Shown piece after piece: positions 9,218 through 17,821 of a DNA stretch of 64,000 bases. The DNA comes from Acidimicrobiia bacterium. GTDB taxonomy: Bacteria > Actinomycetota > Acidimicrobiia > Spongiisociales > UBA5794. The translations under genes were made by a program, and so were the position numbers. The stretch's first letter is position 1, and each line of letters opens with the position of its first letter. The notes below the pieces were generated by a model. That model was not told where the DNA came from. It made no database searches and worked only from the letters and a program-made list of their open reading frames with translations. Where the stretch lies: assembly GCA_003235475.1 (NCBI GenBank), contig QJWC01000087.1, forward strand, positions 1-64,000, in the 5' to 3' direction.

Positions 9218-10135
9218 ATGCACAACGTCATCGAGCGCATCCTCAACCTCCTGGCGTTTCTGCTGACCGTCAATCGCCCTGTGACCGCGGAAGAGATCCG
9301 GTTCACTGTGAAGGGATACGACCAACCCTCGGACGAGGCATTCCGTAGAACCTTCGAACGCGACAAGGACCTGCTGCGATCGCTCGGCGTCCCGCTCGAC
9401 ATGACCGCAACCGACATCTGGGAGGTCGAACTCGGATACGTCGTCCCGACCGAGGACTACATCCTCGACGATCCGGGCCTCACCGAGGAAGAACGGTCCG
9501 CGCTCTTCTTCGCCGCCCAGGCGGTGAAGTTCGGCGGTCAGCCGACGGAGATGGGAGCCCTGTTCAAACTCGGCGGTTCACTGTCGCCGCTGACGTCCCC
9601 GGTCGTCGGCGCAGACCTCGGACCCGGCCTCGATGTCGTCGGTTCCCTCTTCGGGGCGGTGAGTGAGCGAAGGCGCATCACCTTCGACTACCGCGGGAAG
9701 GCCCGTGTCGTCTACCCGTACGGCCTCCTCCACCGAAAAGGCCGCTGGTACGTGGTGGGCCCCGAGAAGGGTGACAGCGTGACCAAAGCGTTCCGTGTCG
9801 ATCGCATGGGCGCGATGACCGTGAAGGGCGACCCAGGGCAGTTCAAACGACCGCGTCGGTTCGATCCGTCCGCTGCGCTATCGGAGGTGACCGCGGTGCA
9901 GGGGGATCAGGAGGCCATTGTCAACGTGGACTCCGAGATCGCATCGGTCGCAATGGCGCGATGGCCGTTCGCCGAGCAGGTCGAGTCCACGGAAGACGTG
10001 ACGATTCTGCGCATCAGGTACGACGACGCGTTGCGGGTCGTCCAGTGGGCGCTTTCTTTCGACGATCGGATCGAGATCGTCTCGCCGGGCGCACTCCGGG
10101 ATCGGCTCGTCGCCCACGTGGAGCACGTCGCATGA
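9218..10135 (+). CDS. pafB: WYL-domain transcription factor PafB
   Basis: One half of the PafBC heterodimer, which in mycobacteria activates the RecA/LexA-independent DNA-damage response. The 305-residue protein has an N-terminal winged helix (about 1-75), a linker, and a WYL domain with GLLHRKGRWYVVG near the middle, ending in a WCX-type C-terminal extension (about 235-305). Nucleic acid binding by the WYL pocket is known for the family. Its stop overlaps the pafC start (ATGA), so the two partners are made together. The pairing with the proteasome cluster is conserved across actinobacteria. Confidence 0.93.
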   Translation: MHNVIERILNLLAFLLTVNRPVTAEEIRFTVKGYDQPSDEAFRRTFERDKDLLRSLGVPLDMTATDIWEVELGYVVPTEDYILDDPGLTEEERSALFFAAQAVKFGGQPTEMGALFKLGGSLSPLTSPVVGADLGPGLDVVGSLFGAVSERRRITFDYRGKARVVYPYGLLHRKGRWYVVGPEKGDSVTKAFRVDRMGAMTVKGDPGQFKRPRRFDPSAALSEVTAVQGDQEAIVNVDSEIASVAMARWPFAEQVESTEDVTILRIRYDDALRVVQWALSFDDRIEIVSPGALRDRLVAHVEHVA

Positions 10136-11070
10136 CCAGCCCGCGAACCGTGCAGCGGCTCTCCCGCATCCTTTCAGTCCTGCCATACGTGATCGACAAC
10201 CCCGGCACCCACGTCGATGACCTCGCGTCCCGGTTCGGCTACGACGACTCGAACGACCTCGTGTCCGACCTTCACCTCGTGATCGTGACGGGCCTCCCGG
10301 GTTACGGCCCAGGCGACCTCATCGATGTCGACATCCTCGACGGGGAGGTCTACGTGGACGCGGCGGACTATTTCGCGCATCCCCTGCGCCTCACCGCCCC
10401 GGAGGCCCTCGGCCTGGTTGCGGCAGGAATGACTATGGCGAAGTCAGATCAAGCACCGAAAGCGCTGGGTTCGGCAGTCGCGAAGCTCGCGTCCGTCCTC
10501 GGTCCCGACGTGATGGATGCCGTGCAGTTCGAGGTGCAGACGCCTCCGGTGCTGTCCGAGCTTCGCGCTGCGATCGAGCAACGCCGTCCGGTGCGGTTCG
10601 ACTATGTGGGTATCGCGAACAACCGTCGCACCACGCGTACCGTCGAAGGCTGGGCGGTCACCTTCAACATGGGGAACTGGTACCTCACAGGCCATTGCCA
10701 TCTGGCAGAGGACCGCCGAGTGTTCCGCGTCGACCGGATCGAGAATCTCGAGACGTTGTCTGACGCGTACCTCGTGCCGGTCGACGAGGATGTGCACCAC
10801 GTTGGATATTCACCCACCGAGTCGGACGTCCAGGTCGTGTTCGACATCGAGCCGAGCTCCCGGTGGGTCACCGAGTACTACCCCGTCGAGACCGAACAGC
10901 TTGCAGACGGCGGACTCCGTGTCCGCATGAGCGTCGCGGATCCCCTGGTCGCGGCGAGGCTGATCCTCCAGCTGGGCAGTGACGTGCGAGCAGTGGAAGG
11001 CGACGCCGTCGTCGAGGCTCTCCAGGACCTCCGTTCGCGCATACGTGCCAGATACGCACGCACGAAGTAA
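10132..11070 (+). CDS. pafC: WYL-domain transcription factor PafC
   Basis: Partner of PafB. The 312-residue protein repeats the plan of PafB: helix-turn-helix at about 1-70, WYL domain (EGWAVTFNMGNWYLTGHC) and a C-terminal WCX region. The ATG at 10132 overlaps the pafB stop; an in-frame start at 9961 would run back through pafB and is rejected. Family knowledge says both subunits are needed for promoter activation by the housekeeping RNA polymerase. Confidence 0.93.
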   Translation: MTSPRTVQRLSRILSVLPYVIDNPGTHVDDLASRFGYDDSNDLVSDLHLVIVTGLPGYGPGDLIDVDILDGEVYVDAADYFAHPLRLTAPEALGLVAAGMTMAKSDQAPKALGSAVAKLASVLGPDVMDAVQFEVQTPPVLSELRAAIEQRRPVRFDYVGIANNRRTTRTVEGWAVTFNMGNWYLTGHCHLAEDRRVFRVDRIENLETLSDAYLVPVDEDVHHVGYSPTESDVQVVFDIEPSSRWVTEYYPVETEQLADGGLRVRMSVADPLVAARLILQLGSDVRAVEGDAVVEALQDLRSRIRARYARTK

Positions 11071-11148
11071 CTACGGCGGGAATAGTCCTTTATCCGCCTC
11101 TTCGGATGCCGATGTCATTGGGGACACACGCCTACGAAGTGGCAGGAC

Positions 11149-11448
11149 ATGACGACAATTCGAACAACGTGCGGAGAGTGCGGGGACGTCGAACTCACGA
11201 CGAGCGACGTGGCGCTCGAGCTCACCGGCAACGGTGACGAGGGTACCTACCGATTCGTGTGCCCGACGTGCCTCTCCATCCAGCGTCGTCCGGCAACCAG
11301 GCGTGTCGTCAGCATCCTCCTCGCAACCGGCGTCGCGTACGAGGTCACGGTCGAGCGGGCCATGATCACGGAGCCCGAGATCTCACGCTTTGTCGACATG
11401 CTCGACAGCGACGACTGGTTCAACGAACTGGTGGCATCGGGCGGTTGA
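11149..11448 (+). CDS. Small zinc-ribbon protein, unknown
   Basis: A 99-residue protein with two CxxC knuckles (Cys8/Cys11 and Cys38/Cys41) spaced to bind one zinc ion as a ribbon. A helical acidic C-terminus follows. No catalytic motif is seen and no named family is recognised. It sits between pafBC and the tat genes, 78 bases after pafC, and may be a small regulator or RNA/DNA-binding adaptor. The upstream gap has no clear TANNNT hexamer at leaderless distance and only a weak GGCAGG before the ATG. Confidence 0.7.
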   Translation: MTTIRTTCGECGDVELTTSDVALELTGNGDEGTYRFVCPTCLSIQRRPATRRVVSILLATGVAYEVTVERAMITEPEISRFVDMLDSDDWFNELVASGG

Positions 11449-11547
11449 CCCGCTGTCACCCGAGGCGGGCCGTGTAGGGGCCGCGTGATGCCGTCGCACC
11501 AGCGGCGGCATCGTCGCGTTCGGAGTCCTCGCGCCGTGTGTTCCACC

Positions 11548-11553
11548 TACCAT
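11548..11553 (+). promoter_or_regulatory. Candidate -10 of tatA-tatC-helY
   Basis: TACCAT followed by 8 bases and the ATG at 11562, near-leaderless geometry. Confidence 0.4.
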
Positions 11554-11561
11554 CCGTCGTC

Positions 11562-11900
11562 ATGATGGGCAGTGTCGGTTTCGGTGAGATCCTGGTGATC
11601 TGCCTTGTCGTGCTGATCGTGTTCGGTCCGAACCGCCTCCCCGAGTTGGCGCGGAAGATCGGAGATCTGCTCGCCAAGGCGCGGTCTGCCACGCGGGAAT
11701 TCGTGGATGCGATCGACGGCGAATACCGCGAGGGCGCCGCTCCGCTGAGGAACCTCAAGGAGGAGTACGACGCGGCCCGGCGGGAGATCTCGGACTCGGT
11801 CGCTCGTCTGACGGACATCTCCCCGAGCGATAGTGCTCCAGCCGAGCCACCGAGGGACGAGGGGAAAGACGAGCCCGAAGACGAAGGGCCGTCCCCGTGA
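11562..11900 (+). CDS. tatA: Sec-independent translocase subunit TatA/TatB-type
   Basis: Pore-forming subunit of the twin-arginine translocase that exports folded proteins. The 112-residue protein has a short membrane helix (VGFGEILVICLVVLIVFGP), the hinge FGPNRLPELARKIG and an amphipathic helix, then an acidic tail. The amphipathic region to about residue 85 is longer than in minimal TatA, so a TatB-like role is possible. Start chosen at ATG 11562, where the family begins (MMGSVGFGE), not the in-frame GTG at 11538. It overlaps tatC by 4 bases. Confidence 0.9.
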   Translation: MMGSVGFGEILVICLVVLIVFGPNRLPELARKIGDLLAKARSATREFVDAIDGEYREGAAPLRNLKEEYDAARREISDSVARLTDISPSDSAPAEPPRDEGKDEPEDEGPSP

Positions 11901-12610
11901 CGACCGATCGCATGCCCATGACAGGTCACCTCGCCGAACTGCGCTCTCGACTCATCAAGGTGCTCATTGCGATCGTCGTGACGACGGTGATCACGTTCTT
12001 CGTGAGTGATGACCTCCTCGAGTTCCTCGTGCGGCCGCTGAGAGCAGCCGTGCCCGGTGCGAACCTCGCGTACTTCCGCCCGACGGAGGCCTTCTCGACG
12101 GTGATGCGGGTCTCCCTCTTCGGCGGGTTCATCCTCGCGTCACCCGTCGTGCTCTACCAGCTCTGGCGGTTCGTCGCACCGGCCTTGTCGAGGCGGGAGA
12201 AGCGTTGGGCCTACCCGCTCACGGCCGTGCTCGTCGCCCTGTTCCTCGGGGGAGTGGTCTTCGGGTACGTCGCTCTCGAGCGCGGCCTCGGATTCCTGCT
12301 CGATTTCGGCGGTTCGACGTTGGAGCCGATCATCAGGGCCGAGGACTACCTGAAGTTCGCGACCCGGTTCATCCTCGCGTTCGGCATCGCATTCGAGTTT
12401 CCGGTCTTCCTCTTCGCGGCGGCTGCATTCGGCGCGGTCACCTCGTCGGTGTTGAGCGGGAATCGAAGGTGGGCATTCGTCATCATCCTCGTCGCGGCGG
12501 CAATCATCACGCCATCGGGGGACCCGGTCACCTTGTTCCTCCTCGCCACGCCCCTCTACGTCTTGTACGAGCTGACCATCCTCGCGATCCGTTTCGTCCT
12601 GAAACGATGA
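11897..12610 (+). CDS. tatC: Sec-independent translocase subunit TatC
   Basis: Receptor subunit of the twin-arginine translocase that binds the RR signal peptide. The 237-residue protein shows the family N-terminus MTGHLAELRSRLIK and six membrane helices, with the FRPTEAF motif of the first periplasmic loop and the helix-rich C-terminus ending near IRFVLKR. Length is typical for TatC. GTG start overlaps the tatA stop (GTGA), and the stop overlaps the helY ATG, an order also found in mycobacteria (Rv2094c-Rv2092c from memory). Confidence 0.95.
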   Translation: MTTDRMPMTGHLAELRSRLIKVLIAIVVTTVITFFVSDDLLEFLVRPLRAAVPGANLAYFRPTEAFSTVMRVSLFGGFILASPVVLYQLWRFVAPALSRREKRWAYPLTAVLVALFLGGVVFGYVALERGLGFLLDFGGSTLEPIIRAEDYLKFATRFILAFGIAFEFPVFLFAAAAFGAVTSSVLSGNRRWAFVIILVAAAIITPSGDPVTLFLLATPLYVLYELTILAIRFVLKR

Positions 12611-15129
12611 CGGCGTCGACGTCCGTGGTCGATGCCTTCTTCGGCACGCTCGATTTCGACCCTGACCCCTTCCAACGTGCCGCCCTCGCGTCGCTCGAGG
12701 CTGGCCGCACCGTCGTCGTGACGGCCCCCACCGGCGCGGGAAAGACGGTGATCGCTGACGGCGGGATCGCGATTGCGAGATCGAAGGCGCGTCGCGCGTT
12801 CTACACGACGCCGATCAAAGCCCTCTCCAACCAGAAGTTCGCAGATCTCCGGGCCGTACACGGCGACCACGCCGTCGGCCTGCTCACGGGCGACAATGTG
12901 ATCAACGGCGACGCTTCGATCGTCGTGATGACGACTGAGGTTCTTCGGAACATGATCTACGAGGAGTCCCACGCCCTCGACAACCTCGGAATGGTCATCC
13001 TCGACGAGGTCCACTACCTCGCTGACCGAGAGCGGGGGAGCGTGTGGGAGGAGGTCGTGATCCATCTCGACCAGTCTGTCCAGCTGGCCTGCCTCAGCGC
13101 GACGATCGCGAACGCGGACGAGTTCACGGCGTGGGTCCGTGAACGCCGAGGCCCGACCGACCTCATCGTCGAGCACGTGCGGCCGGTACCCCTGACGTCG
13201 ATGTACGCATGGCGTGACCGGCACAAAGAGGGGTCTGTGCACGCGTTACCGGTGTTCGCCAGGAACGGCAGGCCGAACCCGACGATCGCCAAACTGATCG
13301 ATCGGTCACGAGGCCGGCACCGCCGCTTCTCTACTCCCCGGCGCACCGATGTCGTCGAGTACCTCCGTGACGAGGGCAAACTCCCTGCGATCTACTTCGT
13401 CTTCTCACGCAAGGGTTGTGACACCACGGCGCGCTCCCTCGCAGCCGCACAGCTCGGACTCACGACAGCCGACGAACGCGAGGCCATCGAAGCCATCGTC
13501 GAGCCCCACGTCGCTCCTGTCTCCCCTCAGGACCTGGAGGTGCTCGGATACCGCGGCTGGCTGTCGATGCTGAGGGCGGGCGTCGGGGCGCATCATGCGG
13601 GACTCGTGCCTGCGTTCAAGGAAGCGGTCGAGGAACTCTTCCTGAGCGGTCTGCTCAAGGTGGTCGTGGCCACCGAAACGCTGGCGCTCGGCATCAACAT
13701 GCCTGCAAAGACGGTCGTGATCGAGTCGCTCAGCAAGTTCAACGGCGAATCGCACGAGCTCCTCCAGCCGAGCGACTACACACAGCTCACAGGTCGTGCG
13801 GGTAGGCGTGGGATCGACACCGAGGGCACCGCCATCGTCCTCCACAGCAGCTATGTGCCGTTCGAGCGCGTCTCCGGCATCGCTGCTGCCGGCTCGAACC
13901 CGCTGCGGTCATCGTTCACGCCGACGTACAACATGACTGTGAACCTGATGGCGAGATACGGCAAGAAGGAGGCACTCTCGCTCCTCGAGGCCTCGTTCGC
14001 GAACTACGCCGAGAAGCAACGCCACGAGGCCCTCGAGCAGAACCTCGAAGCTCGGAGAGGCGACGTGGCGACGTATCGCAGGGCTGCCCGCTGCGAGCTC
14101 GGTGACATCACGACGCTGAACGACGACGGCGCGACCCCCAAGCGCCCGTCAGCGAATACCGAGCTGCTCGAGCCGGGAAGCGTTCTGAGGATCTCAGGAG
14201 AGACAAGGGTCGTCCTCGGGCGCTCGTGGGGCGGCGGACAGCCCCAACTCTCCCTGACCGACCGCAATGGGGCTCGTATCCGGCTGCGAACCCGTGAACT
14301 CCCTCTCGGAACGAAGGTCATCGGCGAGATGTCGCTTCCGACGCCTGTCGTGAGCTCCGACATCCGGTATCGGAAGGAAGTCGGGGGGATGCTCGATACG
14401 TTCGTCCCCGAATCGGAGGGGACGCCGCTTTTCGCCTCCGGCGTGTTCAACCCGGTTCTCGACTGCCCGGACCTTTCGGTGCATCTCGAATGGCTCGACC
14501 GTGCGAAACGGGCAGAGCGGGACGTTCGCAGGCTCGAACGCCGCGTCGGCCGCGAACAGGAGCACTCTGTCGTGACGGACTTCCGGGCCCTTCGTCGCGT
14601 GCTCGCGGACCTCGGTTACGTCGAGGGCTGGTCTGTGACCGACCTCGGCGAGCAGCTGCGGACGATCTACAACGAGTTCGACCTCGTCCTTGCTGAGACC
14701 ATTCGGTCGGGCGACCTCGACGGCCTCGATCCGCCAACCATGGCGGCGGTGCTCTCGGTCTTCACCTATGAGGCCAGGGGCGGCGACGAGTCCTCCGTGC
14801 CGCAGCTGTCGGGGGCGTCGGAGCCGATCGGCCGAATCCTCGAGCGGTGGGAGACGATCTCCGAGCTCGAGGCGAGACATGGCGTCGAACCGCGAAGGCA
14901 GCCCGACTACGGCCTCGTGGATGTGATCCACGGGTGGGCATCCGGCCACCCACTCGCAGACTTGTTCGAGGACGAGGATCTCCGCGCTGGCGACTTCGTG
15001 CGGTCTGCGCGACAGCTCCTCGACCTCATGCGGCGGATCAGGGATTCCTACGCACTCGTGGCCGAGCCGATCGGTCTGGCCATTCGCGAGATCGACCGCG
15101 GGATAGTCTCGACCGAGGTGATGATGTGA
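12607..15129 (+). CDS. helY: Ski2-like DEVH-box helicase HelY
   Basis: ATP-dependent RNA/DNA helicase of the Ski2/Mtr4-like superfamily 2. The 840-residue protein has a Q-like N-terminus (FDPDPFQRAALASLE), Walker A APTGAGKT (residues 40-47), DEVH (133-136), SAT motif (LSATIAN), and motif VI QLTGRAGRRGID. A C-terminal DSHCT-like domain occupies the last 200 residues. The true start is ATG at 12607 overlapping the tatC stop; a long in-frame extension to 12205 is only a shadow of tatC. Function in actinobacteria is not firmly known, with RNA decay or processing likely by family. Confidence 0.93.
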   Translation: MTASTSVVDAFFGTLDFDPDPFQRAALASLEAGRTVVVTAPTGAGKTVIADGGIAIARSKARRAFYTTPIKALSNQKFADLRAVHGDHAVGLLTGDNVINGDASIVVMTTEVLRNMIYEESHALDNLGMVILDEVHYLADRERGSVWEEVVIHLDQSVQLACLSATIANADEFTAWVRERRGPTDLIVEHVRPVPLTSMYAWRDRHKEGSVHALPVFARNGRPNPTIAKLIDRSRGRHRRFSTPRRTDVVEYLRDEGKLPAIYFVFSRKGCDTTARSLAAAQLGLTTADEREAIEAIVEPHVAPVSPQDLEVLGYRGWLSMLRAGVGAHHAGLVPAFKEAVEELFLSGLLKVVVATETLALGINMPAKTVVIESLSKFNGESHELLQPSDYTQLTGRAGRRGIDTEGTAIVLHSSYVPFERVSGIAAAGSNPLRSSFTPTYNMTVNLMARYGKKEALSLLEASFANYAEKQRHEALEQNLEARRGDVATYRRAARCELGDITTLNDDGATPKRPSANTELLEPGSVLRISGETRVVLGRSWGGGQPQLSLTDRNGARIRLRTRELPLGTKVIGEMSLPTPVVSSDIRYRKEVGGMLDTFVPESEGTPLFASGVFNPVLDCPDLSVHLEWLDRAKRAERDVRRLERRVGREQEHSVVTDFRALRRVLADLGYVEGWSVTDLGEQLRTIYNEFDLVLAETIRSGDLDGLDPPTMAAVLSVFTYEARGGDESSVPQLSGASEPIGRILERWETISELEARHGVEPRRQPDYGLVDVIHGWASGHPLADLFEDEDLRAGDFVRSARQLLDLMRRIRDSYALVAEPIGLAIREIDRGIVSTEVMM

Positions 15130-16007
15130 CCTGGCTCGTCGTCGTCAATCCGAAGGCTGGGGGCCGGTCCGATCCCACGGAACCGGTACGGGCCGGACTC
15201 GACAAGCGGGGGATCCAGGCCAGACTCGAGATCACTCGCACCCTCGATGAGCTCGACGACGTCGTGGCCGCGGCGTCGGGCGACGGGGTCACGAGGTTCG
15301 CGACCGTCGGCGGGGACGGTTCTGCCCATCACCTCCTGAACGCCGTCCGCAGGACGATGCCCGACGCCAGGCCAACGCTGGCGATGATTCCGGGAGGAAG
15401 TGGCAGCGACTTCGTCCGGACTTTCGGGCACTCGACTGACCTCGACGCTGCCCTCGACCGGATCGCCGAGCCAGATCTCTATCCGACCGACATCGGACTC
15501 GTGACGGGATCCTTCGGCCAGCGGTGGTTCCTCAACGCGGCCAACGCCGGCGTTGCGGCTGCGAGCGCGCGCCGAGCGGAGCGCCTGCCGCGGTGGCTTG
15601 GCGGCCTGCGCTACACGGCCGCGTTCTGGTTGGCCCTTGGTCGATACCGCTCAGCTGACATCGAGGTGTCCATCGATCATCACCGGTTCTCGGGCGACGC
15701 GATCAACGTGGTGGTCGCCAACGGGCAGTTCTTCGGCGGGGGGCTGAACATCGCGCCGAAGGCGACCGTCGAGGACGGACGATTCGACGTCCAGGTCTTC
15801 TCTGGTCCGCGGCGTCGTGCGTTCGTCGTGATGCCCCGACTGGTCTTCGGCAGTCACCTCACCCATCGGGCAGTGCGCCGTTACGTCGGGTCCTCCGTCG
15901 TGCTCGACGTTCCCGATGACACCCCCGTCGAGGCGGACGGGGAGTTCCTGGGATTCGGGTCGGTGACAGTGGCAATGCACCACCATGCGGTCGATTTCGT
16001 GGTCTAG
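15126..16007 (+). CDS. Diacylglycerol/sphingosine-type lipid kinase (YegS/DgkB family)
   Basis: Transfers phosphate from ATP to a lipid hydroxyl, probably diacylglycerol, at the membrane surface. The 293-residue protein opens with VTWLVVVNPKAGG (nucleotide loop) and carries the signature GGDGSAHH, the PGGSGSDFVRTFG motif and the C-terminal beta sandwich with NGQFFGGGLNIAP. Length is that of DgkB/YegS. GTG at 15126 overlaps the helY stop (GTGA); the in-frame ATG at 14847 lies deep inside helY and is rejected. The exact lipid substrate cannot be read from the sequence. Confidence 0.9.
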   Translation: MTWLVVVNPKAGGRSDPTEPVRAGLDKRGIQARLEITRTLDELDDVVAAASGDGVTRFATVGGDGSAHHLLNAVRRTMPDARPTLAMIPGGSGSDFVRTFGHSTDLDAALDRIAEPDLYPTDIGLVTGSFGQRWFLNAANAGVAAASARRAERLPRWLGGLRYTAAFWLALGRYRSADIEVSIDHHRFSGDAINVVVANGQFFGGGLNIAPKATVEDGRFDVQVFSGPRRRAFVVMPRLVFGSHLTHRAVRRYVGSSVVLDVPDDTPVEADGEFLGFGSVTVAMHHHAVDFVV

Positions 16008-16017
16008 GAAACGTTGA

Positions 16018-16045
16018 TTGACCTTCGTCGACGGCACGGTATGCT
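16018..16045 (+). promoter_or_regulatory. Promoter of the DUF4193 gene
   Basis: TTGACC at 16018-16023 and TATGCT at 16040-16045, spacer 16. Transcription would start about 25 bases before the ATG at 16076, leaving room for a weak GAGG ribosome site. Confidence 0.5.
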
Positions 16046-16075
16046 CCGCGCCGACCAGGCGGCCCCACGAGGATC

Positions 16076-16519
16076 ATGACCACTGAACTCACCGACGAAA
16101 CCCCCTCGGACGAAGATCTCGACGATGTCGAAGACGTCGATGTCGATGTCGACATCGACATGGAGATCGACGACGACGAAGAGATCGACCTCAGCGACGA
16201 GGTCCTCGAAGTGACCTCCGAGGACGACGATGACGATGAGGAGCGCGAGGGCGAACCCGAGGAGGAAGAGGCCGAAGCGCTCGACGAGCTCGAGGCTGAG
16301 GAACTCGAGATGCTCACCGAGGACGAGTCTGTGGAACGACTCGTCGTCGATGAGGCCGCCGAGATGCGGGCGATCCGACGTGCTGAGATCGCCATGGAGG
16401 GTGAGGCCGCCGAGGGAGCAGCGTCGGGCGAGTTCGTGTGCACCGAGTGCTTCCTCGTGAAGCGCTCGAGCCAACTGGCGAACAAGCGCAAGAAGATCTG
16501 CGCAGACTGCGCATCCTGA
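16076..16519 (+). CDS. DUF4193 zinc-finger protein with a long acidic extension
   Basis: A 147-residue protein. The last 30 residues hold the DUF4193 hallmark, FVCTECFLVKRSSQLA ... KICADCA, with two CxxC pairs likely to bind zinc. DUF4193 is actinobacterial; mycobacterial members are roughly 100 residues, from memory. Here the front 115 residues are almost wholly Asp and Glu with alternating D-V-D-V stretches, far more acidic than I recall for the family. The function is unknown. Such a polyanionic arm suggests binding to basic protein surfaces or mimicry of nucleic acid. It has its own promoter and is followed 70-85 bases later by a glycosyltransferase. Confidence 0.85.
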   Translation: MTTELTDETPSDEDLDDVEDVDVDVDIDMEIDDDEEIDLSDEVLEVTSEDDDDDEEREGEPEEEEAEALDELEAEELEMLTEDESVERLVVDEAAEMRAIRRAEIAMEGEAAEGAASGEFVCTECFLVKRSSQLANKRKKICADCAS

Positions 16520-16588
16520 ATCGCAGGGCACACCAAGCGCATCGCGCGCTCCCATCAAGGGTCGCTTCTCGCACGCCGATAGACCGGT

Positions 16589-17317
16589 ATGGGAATAGTT
16601 GACATGTCCGTCCTCGTGATCGTGCCGACCTACAACGAGCGGGAGAACATCGAGGCAATCGCCGCCGCGGTCCGCGGCCACGGTTACGACCTGCTGATCG
16701 TCGACGACGGATCCCCTGATGGCACGGGGGACATCGCAGACGCTCTCTCCGACAGGGATCACGGAGTACATGTCCTCCACCGTTCCGAAAAGCAGGGGCT
16801 CGGTCCGGCATACGCAGCCGGTTTCGCGAAGGGCCTCGCGTCCGGCTTCGACATCCTCTGTGAGATGGATGCCGACTTCAGTCATGATCCTGCAGACCTC
16901 CCTCGTCTCGTGGCCGCTGTTGGTGAGGGCGCTGACCTCGCAATCGGGTCGCGATACGTCAAGGGAGGGGGAACCGAGGGCTGGAGCTGGCACCGGTCGT
17001 TGCTGTCGCGCGTCGGCAACCTCTACGCATCGGTGATGCTCGGCGTCCACGTGAAGGATGCAACCGCAGGTTTCCGAGCATTCCGCGACACGACGCTCCG
17101 CAAGATCGACCCCTCCACCTGTGAGGCGTCCGGCTACGGGTTTCAGGTCGAGATGGCCTGGCGGACCGAGCGTGAGGGCCTCGCGATCACGGAGGTCCCG
17201 ATCATCTTTCGGGATCGCGTACTCGGCACATCGAAGATGAACCTCGCGATCGCGATCGAAGCGATCGGATTGATCACCAAGTGGGGACTCGGCCGATTGG
17301 TTCCCCGCCGTTCCTAG
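16589..17317 (+). CDS. Polyprenol-phosphate mannosyltransferase (Ppm1/DPM1-like GT2)
   Basis: Transfers mannose from GDP-mannose to a polyprenyl phosphate, the donor for lipoglycan and protein mannosylation outside the membrane. The protein is a GT-A glycosyltransferase of 242 residues with VLVIVPTYNERENIEAI, the VDDGSPDGTGDIAD loop, the DADFSHDP metal site and the GSRYVKGGG motif. It has no C-terminal membrane domain, so it is the soluble DPM1 type. The family could equally start at ATG 16604 (MSVLVIVPTYN); neither start has a Shine-Dalgarno. A GNAT gene follows 27 bases later. Confidence 0.88.
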   Translation: MGIVDMSVLVIVPTYNERENIEAIAAAVRGHGYDLLIVDDGSPDGTGDIADALSDRDHGVHVLHRSEKQGLGPAYAAGFAKGLASGFDILCEMDADFSHDPADLPRLVAAVGEGADLAIGSRYVKGGGTEGWSWHRSLLSRVGNLYASVMLGVHVKDATAGFRAFRDTTLRKIDPSTCEASGYGFQVEMAWRTEREGLAITEVPIIFRDRVLGTSKMNLAIAIEAIGLITKWGLGRLVPRRS

Positions 17318-17331
17318 ACGGGCCCGGTGGC

Positions 17332-17337
17332 TACGCT
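17332..17337 (+). promoter_or_regulatory. -10 element of the GNAT gene (leaderless type)
   Basis: TACGCT, 7 bases, then ATG at 17345. Confidence 0.55.
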
Positions 17338-17344
17338 CGCCGCC

Positions 17345-17821
17345 ATGGAACTGACCGTTCGCCAAGCGTCTCTCGACGACGTCCCGGCCCTCGTCGAGCT
17401 GTATGCGGCGATGGAACCCGAGCAGACGGAGCGCAAACCTGTCTGGGCGCTGACGGACGGCTTCGATCTTCCGATCGAGGAAACGATTCGTCTGGCGGTC
17501 GAGGATCCGGATTCTTGGTACGTCGTCGGCGAGATCGATGGCGTCGCCGTCGGCATGGCCTGGGGAACGCGTGAACCCATGCTCCGTCGCGCCGGCGGAC
17601 GCATGATCGGGCGCATCCGCATCATCTACACGCTGCCAGAGGCGCGCGGCGTCGGCGTTGGCCACGCGATGCTCGAGGCGGTGCTGCAGTCGATGCGGGA
17701 GGTGGGCATCACGTCCTTCGACGCGCCCGTCGGCCCAGGACAGAGGTCGACCAAGAACTTCTTCGAGGGCCACGGCTTCGCTGCACGATCGATCGTCATG
17801 CATTCGCAGGATCCCGAATGA
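17345..17821 (+). CDS. GNAT-family N-acetyltransferase
   Basis: An acetyl-CoA-dependent acyltransferase of the GNAT fold, 158 residues. The N-terminus MELTVRQASLDDVPALVELY is the beta1-alpha1 unit, and the acetyl-CoA pyrophosphate loop is EARGVGVGHAML (Q/RxxGxG/A). The end (FFEGHGFAARSI) is the usual last strand. The acceptor is unknown. ATG at 17345 is chosen because a -10 hexamer ends 7 bases upstream; GTG at 17327 would lie inside that promoter. Its stop overlaps the M20 peptidase start, so the pair may share an amino-acid or peptide substrate. Confidence 0.85.
   Translation: MELTVRQASLDDVPALVELYAAMEPEQTERKPVWALTDGFDLPIEETIRLAVEDPDSWYVVGEIDGVAVGMAWGTREPMLRRAGGRMIGRIRIIYTLPEARGVGVGHAMLEAVLQSMREVGITSFDAPVGPGQRSTKNFFEGHGFAARSIVMHSQDPE

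Noticed and set aside
4807-9325. Long minus-strand open frames of 464 codons opposite dop (4807-6201) and pafA (7931-9325)
   Set aside because: They mirror high-GC third positions of dop and pafA; no motif and no ribosome site, while the plus strand encodes complete families.
16120-16200. Short GAC/GTC repeats taken at first for a tandem repeat or CRISPR-like element
   Set aside because: They are codons for alternating Asp and Val in the acidic DUF4193 protein, with no spacer structure.
16004-17803. 599-codon minus-strand open frame
   Set aside because: It spans three plus-strand genes with clear domains and has low-complexity, motif-free translation; a GC shadow.
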